Part shown: piece after piece, positions 57,857-64,000 of the stretch
Numbering within the stretch: the first letter of the stretch is position 1
How the letters are laid out: each line of letters starts with the position of its first letter
Assembly: GCA_018257865.1 (NCBI GenBank)
Contig: JAEUBA010000001.1
Location: 124,001-188,000, forward strand
Source: Stereocaulon alpinum
Taxonomy: Eukaryota; Ascomycota; Lecanoromycetes; Lecanorales; Stereocaulaceae
Reading direction: 5' to 3'
Length of the DNA: 64,000 bases
The notes under the pieces: model-generated
What the model was told of the DNA's origin: nothing
The model's database searches: none
Seen by the model: the letters and a program-made list of their open reading frames with translations, nothing else
Position numbers and translations under genes: made by a program

Positions 57857-60052
57857 TCACTTCCCCGGCGGTTCCCTCGGCCCCACAAGCTGTCTCCTCC
57901 CCCCAAATCCAATCCCAGTCCCACCCCTATTCTGACTATCACCACCCAGATACCCATATTGATTGACATCCCAAGCCGCCTTTCCATCTTCCAGCGGTGG
58001 TCCTCCGTCAGCCGCAGCGGCCTTGGTAGCTTTCTGAGCTTCTTCCCATTCTTTTTGGCGGAGGCGATCGAGTTCCATTTCGCGGGAGAGGAGGGAGGAG
58101 GGGTTTGTGAATGGGGGCTTTTTGGGGGGGGCGGTGCCTGGTTTTGTAGGTTGAGATGGATTGGTAGAGGAGTTGGATGAGTCGGGGCGGGCGAAGGGGG
58201 ATTTGCGAGGTGAGGAGGGTGGGTGTGGAGATGAGCTTGCGTAGTTGGCTGGGTTTGGGAGTGGGCGTGGTGGGAGGGAGGAGATTGGTGGTGGGGAGGG
58301 CGTTGGCGATGGTTCTTGTGGTGGGGTTGGTAATGGTGTGGACTTTTGAGGAGTTGGGAGGGGCCGGTGAGGTTGGTGTGGTGGTGGAGTGTCGATTGTG
58401 CCATGGGTTTCAGGATGGTTCTTGGCCCATTGTTTACGGAGGTAGTCACGCTCCTCTGCTTGCCACGAATCTTCGCTGCTGTGCTGATGTGGCCGATGTT
58501 TCTGAAGGTGATCTCTCTCCATCGCTTGCCATGGATGGTCGCTGCTCTTGTGTGAATGTGGTTGTGCTGGTCGACTTCTGCTTCTTGATCGATCCCGCTT
58601 CGTTTCCTCCATTTTTCGTGTATCGAAGTCGTGGTGCTCCAGAGCTGATCGTTCTCGAGATCGATCGGCTTGCAGACGTTCTTGTCGCTCGCGCTCATAC
58701 TGTAATTCTCGCCCTTTAGCCTCTTCGAGCTGCATTTCTAACTCTTTGACCCTTTCACGTTCTGCTACCCGCTCCAGATCTTCCTCCCTTGACCGCATTG
58801 GCATTTGCGCTTGTTCTGCCTTATACTGACTGAGGTACTGGCCTTGGAGCTTGGGTCTTGCAGCATCATGACTGCCGGTCTTCTGCTGTCTCTCCTTCTC
58901 AAGTCTGGCCTCAGCTTCTTTCTCTTCCGCAATCCTAGCTTCCTCCTCCTGCTTCCATCTTCTCTCTTCTTCCTCCCACCGCCGTTTCTCTTCCGCGACT
59001 CTAAGTCTCTCCTCTTCCCTATGCCGTCGGGTCTCCTCTTCCCATCGCTGCTCTTCGGCAAGCCTCTCCCTCTCCTCTTCCGCTTCCCGTTCGACTCGCC
59101 GCCTATGTTCTGTCTCCTCAGCCTGCTGCCGTAGCCTCTCTGCTTCGGCTTCTTGCTCCCGTCTCTTACGCTCCTTTTCTGCTAGGCTGGGAACTTTAGG
59201 CCCTGGTGTAGTGATCTGTCTCCGAGCGCCAAACGCAATACCTTGGTTCCCTTGACTCGCACCTCCCATGTAGCCATACTGATGGATGTTCCAAGCTGGT
59301 GTTGTAGCCCCTTCATCTTGTCGTTTAGACCAGCTACTGACGCCTCCTCCGGTTGGGCTCGACAGACCACCATTCGCAGCCTTCTTGTGTGTACTCGACT
59401 CCGACAGCCGCGCAGGACTATCTCTTCCACCAACTGCTTGTGATGCATAATAGGAGGGCGTCGAGCTAGTCTCACTCGTATTGCTAGCACCCCGTGGCCG
59501 TCCATACTTGGCACCACCGGCAGAAAACCCTCCAGTACTTTGCGGACTGACAAGTCCGGTCTTGCTTCCCCCAATGGCGCTTGAGAACTTGCTCGGCTGA
59601 ACGGCGTGAGCTCTTCTACTAAACGCTGAGATACACTGCAACACCTGCGCGGGGTCTTTGGACTCAAAGAGATCGACGGTCTGGAATATGTCATGTGATT
59701 GTAGGTTCAGAGGAGGCGATTGGCATGCGCGTAGGAAGTGTGAGATGTTCTCCATCTGGACGAATGGCATCGTAGACTCTTTGAATTTCACGCCTGGCGG
59801 GGCTGCAAGGTTGACAAGTCTGGTCGCAAAGATATCAGCTATCATGTTCCAAGTCCGGTAGAGTGTTCGCGGTGTAGACTCATACTTGCACAGAGCAGTC
59901 CCGTCTTTCAGGGCTTCTAGAAGATCACCAGGCGCAAGGCGCTCTCCCAGCACATCCTCGATCCACGTCCTTACTTCGTTGGCGGCTCGCGGAGTATACT
60001 TGGACAAGCGAATGTTGCGCATGTCCTTGTCAAGAGACGACACAGAAGCCAT
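57857..60052 (-). CDS. Calponin-homology domain protein with calponin-like repeats
   Basis: After removal of the intron 59820-59885, the product is 709 residues. The N-terminal calponin-homology domain (ANEVRTWIEDVLGERL, GDLLEALKDGTALCKLVNLAA, MENISHFLRAC, DLFESKDPAQVLQCI) is that of the transgelin/calponin/Scp1 family, which binds and bundles F-actin. Two calponin-type repeats, HQYGYMGGASQGNQGIAFG and NQYGYLGGDSQNRGGTGIGFG, lie in mid-protein and at the very C-terminus, each followed by a GARRQ or GGRRQ motif. Between them is a long Glu/Arg coiled-coil-like region (roughly residues 290-490) and a Pro/Ser-rich linker. Yeast Scp1 is only about 200 residues, so this is the extended filamentous-fungal form. 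The 66-nt intron contains no stop. Confidence 0.88.
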   Translation of the reverse strand: MASVSSLDKDMRNIRLSKYTPRAANEVRTWIEDVLGERLAPGDLLEALKDGTALCKYESTPRTLYRTWNMIADIFATRLVNLAAPPGVKFKESTMPFVQMENISHFLRACQSPPLNLQSHDIFQTVDLFESKDPAQVLQCISAFSRRAHAVQPSKFSSAIGGSKTGLVSPQSTGGFSAGGAKYGRPRGASNTSETSSTPSYYASQAVGGRDSPARLSESSTHKKAANGGLSSPTGGGVSSWSKRQDEGATTPAWNIHQYGYMGGASQGNQGIAFGARRQITTPGPKVPSLAEKERKRREQEAEAERLRQQAEETEHRRRVEREAEEERERLAEEQRWEEETRRHREEERLRVAEEKRRWEEEERRWKQEEEARIAEEKEAEARLEKERQQKTGSHDAARPKLQGQYLSQYKAEQAQMPMRSREEDLERVAERERVKELEMQLEEAKGRELQYERERQERLQADRSRERSALEHHDFDTRKMEETKRDRSRSRSRPAQPHSHKSSDHPWQAMERDHLQKHRPHQHSSEDSWQAEERDYLRKQWAKNHPETHGTIDTPPPHQPHRPLPTPQKSTPLPTPPQEPSPTPSPPPISSLPPRPLPNPANYASSSPHPPSSPRKSPFARPDSSNSSTNPSQPTKPGTAPPKKPPFTNPSSLLSREMELDRLRQKEWEEAQKATKAAAADGGPPLEDGKAAWDVNQYGYLGGDSQNRGGTGIGFGGRRQLVGPREPPGK

Positions 60053-60950
60053 GATGGTAATTTGCCAGCTTTGAGGGTTCTGAACGTGTCCCGGAGCACT
60101 GGAATGGGTGTTGCCTGTTCTCGTACGATTGAGGGTTGTATGGCGAGAGGCCCGAAAGCGGGGATGCTAATAAGCAAAGGAGTGTCTATCCATGCCAGTC
60201 ACTCTGTATGCTAATGTACTTTGTAGAATACGATTTCGTCGATTTTCAATACTTTAGTGTTCATGCTGGATGCTTGTTCCCCACACTAGTGGCCGCAAAA
60301 TGACGAAGCCTTGTCAAGCATTACAAAACGGCTGTCCCTGGCAATTGCTTTTATACAAACAATAAATTGCCTTTGATGGCTCTATATCATTCATGAAAAT
60401 ACTTTGCAAAACGTCAACCCGAAGAGTACTATGGTAAAATGCCCATTTTTCCGAAATTCATGCTACAAGGCCTCGTTGTCTCGACTAGCATTCAGTCTAT
60501 TCCTTGTTTTACACCGGGACTCTACCCATATACGTCAATTTATGAGTCTCTAGGAGATACTCCTGGCTTTCACCACATAGAAGACCAGACCTCGAAGGTG
60601 TAGCATGATACTATATATATGCTAGGATCATGGCTACGAAGAACTTTTCTCTACTATCAAATTCGTAAAAGACTATAGGTATCGGAGGGTTTCTTCTTGA
60701 ATTACACCGAGTACCTTATCTCATACTATGATTTTCTCACATCTCCCCGATATCCTTCGGCCTTTCTGTACTTCACTTGAGCTCATGTGGGATGATATTG
60801 CCCTGCATTCGCTGATAGGGCTAATCCTGGTGGTGTTACATTCATGCTAGCCGCGTTTTTGGTTATGAATCCGCCCCCCCGTTTGCATCTTCTATCACTT
60901 GAGCAACTGAAAGCCAGCTGAGAGGTAAGAAACACAGCAAAGACATCAGA
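60053..60950. other. Divergent intergenic region
   Basis: About 900 bp between the calponin gene and the second aldo-keto reductase. It is AT-rich from 60340 to 60760, with many short stops. No gene is seen. Confidence 0.5.
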
Positions 60951-62068
60951 ATGCCTGTTTTACTTTTCGGCGCCGCTACAATTGGCGGCAGAACGTTTAC
61001 CACTGCGGAAGATACGAGCGCGTTGTTGGATGCCGTTAAAGCCTGCAAAATAAACCACCTCGATACCGCAGCAGTATATCCCCCAACAAATCCGGGGGCA
61101 TCAGAGCGCCTCATTGGTGTTGCTAAAGCAGGTGAGAAAGGGTTCGTAATCGACACAAAGATCAAAATAAGGAAAGAAGGACCGAAACATGAATCCTTGA
61201 GGAAGGAGGCGATCGATGACTCCGTCGCGAACAGCCTAGAGATGTTGGGCGTGAGCCAAGTGGATGTGTTATATTGCCACACTCCGGACACGGTGACACC
61301 ATTGGAGGAAACGGCGGCAGCATTGCATGATCATGTCAGTAAAGGACATTGCAAAAAGGTTGGCTCCCCTAAAACCCCAAATCAATGGCTGATATCCGGT
61401 CATTATGCCCGAATGAGTTGCTATTAACTGGTCCCTATGTTGAAGATCGGCATATCCAACTACACCGCTAAAGGGGTCGAAGAATTCCTATCCGTCTGTG
61501 ACAAGAACGGCTGGGTAAAGCCCACAGTCTACCAAGGGCAATACAACGCCGTCTGCCGCAAGAGAGAGACGGAACTCTTTCCACTCTTGCGGAAGCACGG
61601 CATCAAATTCTACGCTTACAGGTGAGGACATGCATCTGCCTCTCTGGCATCCCCATCACAAGGCTAACAACAAACACCTCCAGCCCCCTCGCAGGCGGAT
61701 TCCTAACCGGCAACCTCTCCACCGGCAACGACGTAACCAACACGCGCTACTCCTCCACCAACCCCGGCAGCACCTTCTGGAAAAAAATGTACGACAAAGA
61801 AGCCATGAACGCCGCCATCAAAGACCTTCACACCTATCTCCAACCACATAACATCTCCTTACCCGAAGCATCTCTTCGCTGGCTCTATCATCATTCCGCT
61901 TTAGGACCCGAAGACGGCTTGATATTAGGCGCTACGAAGATCTCTCAGCTGGAGCAGAATGTGGCGGATATCGAGAAGGGGCCGTTGGGGGAGGAGGTTG
62001 TGGAGATGTTTGAGAAGACGTGGGAGAGGGTTAGGGATGTTTCTCCTGAAATCAAAGAGGTAGATTAG
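60951..62068 (+). CDS. Aldo-keto reductase, AKR7/aflatoxin aldehyde reductase-like
   Basis: A 322-residue enzyme from exons 60951-61358, 61446-61621 and 61684-62068. The tetrad residues are visible: Asp and Tyr in LDTAAVYPP, Lys in DTKIKI and His in YCHTPD. The short loop after the barrel start (FGAATIGGRTFTTAED), the GASERLIG stretch, the YQGQYNAVCRKRETELFPLL segment and ILGATKISQLEQN are typical of the AKR7/AKR13 group, whose members reduce aldehydes with NADPH. The gene is not adjacent to any biosynthetic core enzyme, so a detoxification role is more likely than a cluster role; that is inference. It is only distantly related to the reductase at 25710-26923. Confidence 0.88.
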
Positions 62069-62628
62069 ATGCAAGGAAGTTTTAGGACTTGTACTAGTCG
62101 TGTGAACACTTCATGTACTTAGTAGGCCATGAGGTAAGACTATGCTTTACGGAGGGTACTCTGGGCAGCATGCACCCGGTGGCTGCGCGAGAAAGCTCCT
62201 CCTAAGGATCACACACTGGGACTTGATTCAAGCTTATGACACGTACGGATCGGAAAGAAATGGTAAGGGCTCTATGCTTGCTAGAAAGGAGTTTTGAGGA
62301 GAAGATAGACTTGGTGATGCGCAAGAAATTCTATCTAAAGCCACCAATGGGCAAACTAGTCTGCATGATTTGTGCTGTAAACGCCCAGCTGCCACATGAG
62401 ACCGATAGAGAAGAGATTCCATACACTTTCAAGGACGCCATGCGTATTCCTGCCATACCCCAGCTCCAGCTCATGCCTCATGCTTCGTAACAAGCCCAAG
62501 CACGAATAGCTCCGTAGCTCCGTGGGACATCCCGATGCCAGACTTCGCCTCCCTCAGACAATACTATCCGATGGCGCCCATAAATATGCAGTAATCTAGA
62601 AAAGGAAATTTGGAAAGGGGGTTCTCTC
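62069..62628. other. Intergenic region
   Basis: About 560 bp. An 84-codon open frame with an ATG at 62236 runs through most of it but has no recognisable features, so I do not call it. Confidence 0.45.
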
Positions 62629-64000
62629 TCAAGCACCATTGCTCAACTCACGCAAAGCCTCTTCACGGACACTAGCCGGGATCGTAGCGACAAAGGCAGC
62701 AAGAGCTCCCACCAAGCCTACGCAAACGCCCGAGACGAACTTGCCGATACCTCCGGTTGTTGACTTCGAAGTTCTAGCCTTCTTGCGAGCAGGAGCTTCG
62801 GCACTTTCAGCCTTGGCCTTGGCTGTTGTAGAAGTTGAGGCGATGACAGGCTTAGCGATACTCCCTTGAGAAATGGAAGAGACCTCGACAGGCGGCAGAC
62901 TGTCCTTAGGTTGAGCATCAGGTAGAGGGGTCTCAGTATTCCCAGCGTTGGCAGAGTAGGGTGACGGTGGAGGTGGCTGTCTCGAAACACGTCGATGGAC
63001 AGACTCACTATCCGAGCTCATTTCGTCGGCTCCTCGCTTGCGAGGTCGCGAAGTTTCCTCGAATGGAGCATTGACGATGCTCGAGATGTTAAGCTTTGAG
63101 GAATGCCGGTCCGAAGCTTTGCGTGGCTCGGGGCAATCAATGGAGCGGATAATGGTTTCGGTCGTTGGTGGGTGTGTTCTGTAGGTAGCCTTTGGTGGCG
63201 TGGGTGTGTCCAAAGTACGCAATGACGCACCTCCTTCCCAAGCCCGGGAAGGCTGATCGCGTGACTGATGTCTATTTCGGTTGCTGAACGGCCCTTCGTT
63301 GTAAGGCTTGGTGGGAGGCTCTGAGATCATGAGGTCGGGGTAGGAGAGAGGGACCGTGTAGTCGTAGGGTGAATTGCCAACTTTCCAGTTTGTCTTAGCT
63401 AACGCTGCGTCTGATGGGCTGGGTGCTCGCAAAACAGAGGGTAGCGGATCATTGTGACTCGGCTGGCTAACATCGATGCCTTCGCTCATGCTGATAGTGT
63501 GACCATGGTTAGGGCACGAGAATTTATTGAAGGTCGCAGGAACCTTGGGAGTCGGTTGTGCGCCTCCCATCGTAACAGATCGCATGTTGATATGAGGCGG
63601 GATAGCGTTGGGGCAAGTTGATCTGAGCTGTGAGATCCTGACTCTGGGGAAGGACTCATCACTGTCGATATCCTTTTCAGGGTCAAAGTCAGAAAAGTCA
63701 TCGTCCTGCTCGAATCCGTCATTGTCTTCACTGTCAAAACCGTCCGTGGCACCAGCGATGGATGCAACGGGGTAATCAGGCGAGTTCAGCCTTGCAGTAC
63801 CTTCCTCTTTGGGTCCTCGCGACGCGGTACCAAGATGTGGGTAGCTTTGCCCTGGTAGCCCTCTATCTCTGGAGACCCGAGCTTGCGTATCATATATTAT
63901 GCGCTTCAGCTGATCCTCTGTGTCCAAAGTTGTGTCTGCATCGTCCACTGCTGGCGCCTGATATTGTGGGTGAACGAGCTGGGGTCCATTACAGAGTTGA
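62629..64000 (-). CDS. Unknown protein with C-terminal membrane anchor, 5' end outside window
   Basis: The frame is open from the window's right edge to a stop at 62629, more than 450 residues, so the start is missing. The protein is mostly polar and disordered. It has an acidic patch (FDSEDNDGFEQDDDFSDFDPEKDID), several Pro/Ser/Thr segments, a basic cluster (ARKKARTSK) and, near the C-terminus, one hydrophobic segment (VSGVCVGLVGALAAFVATIP) that could be a tail anchor. The combination of a nuclear-localisation-like basic cluster and a tail anchor might fit a nuclear-envelope or ER protein, but no domain supports this. I do not recognise the family. Confidence 0.65.
   Translation of the reverse strand, partial: QLCNGPQLVHPQYQAPAVDDADTTLDTEDQLKRIIYDTQARVSRDRGLPGQSYPHLGTASRGPKEEGTARLNSPDYPVASIAGATDGFDSEDNDGFEQDDDFSDFDPEKDIDSDESFPRVRISQLRSTCPNAIPPHINMRSVTMGGAQPTPKVPATFNKFSCPNHGHTISMSEGIDVSQPSHNDPLPSVLRAPSPSDAALAKTNWKVGNSPYDYTVPLSYPDLMISEPPTKPYNEGPFSNRNRHQSRDQPSRAWEGGASLRTLDTPTPPKATYRTHPPTTETIIRSIDCPEPRKASDRHSSKLNISSIVNAPFEETSRPRKRGADEMSSDSESVHRRVSRQPPPPSPYSANAGNTETPLPDAQPKDSLPPVEVSSISQGSIAKPVIASTSTTAKAKAESAEAPARKKARTSKSTTGGIGKFVSGVCVGLVGALAAFVATIPASVREEALRELSNGA

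Noticed and set aside
62236..62490. 84-codon open frame with ATG
   Set aside because: It is possible but unsupported: no domain, no flanking promoter cues and an ordinary chance length.

Overview
This window is nuclear DNA from a filamentous ascomycete fungus (Pezizomycotina). The genes carry many short introns (about 50-150 nt) with GT...AG ends, there are no operons, and the gene types are typical of that group: a PTH11-like receptor, an Rds1-like ferritin-fold protein, a TRP/Flc membrane protein, MFS transporters and a fungal MED1. A Dothideomycete is my best guess, but the sequence alone does not settle it. Gene density is about one gene per 2.5-3 kb. I see no bacterial-type mobile island, no CRISPR array and no complete secondary-metabolite cluster.

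Layout. 0-10 kb: the 3' part of a sugar transporter, a small secreted cysteine-rich protein, an atypical protein kinase with a 13-nt microexon, a MITE-like element (6994-7131) and an intronless MFS drug/polyamine-type transporter. 9.8-17 kb (minus strand): a four-helix membrane protein and a 1760-residue low-complexity protein. 18-26 kb: the HAS1 ribosome-biogenesis helicase, a TRP/Flc channel-like protein, an NDUFAF2-like complex I assembly factor and an aldo-keto reductase. 28-38 kb is the gene-poor accessory part: a PTH11-type receptor, a RIP-marked inverted repeat, a membrane-tailed gene with an in-frame stop, a second copy of the four-helix membrane protein, and an unknown gene with duplicated symmetric exons. 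38-64 kb is mostly conserved housekeeping: a GT28-type glycosyltransferase, an Rds1-like protein, glutamine synthetase, Mediator subunit 1, ORMDL, an AIR-type zinc-knuckle protein, U1 snRNP C, a calponin-domain protein, a second aldo-keto reductase and an unknown protein cut by the window edge.

The genes do not form one pathway. Several serve RNA metabolism and transcription (HAS1, AIR, U1-C, MED1); others serve membrane lipid homeostasis or transport (ORM, Flc, GT28, MFS). The most unusual observations are: (i) a chain of symmetric phase-1 mini-exons with a repeated peptide ending at 36371-36684; (ii) two dispersed paralogues of a four-helix membrane protein with identical intron positions and phases; (iii) a 37-bp inverted repeat whose arms differ only by transitions; (iv) a U1-C gene whose first zinc-ligand cysteine cannot be rebuilt with a canonical donor; and (v) a TA-flanked 138-bp MITE.
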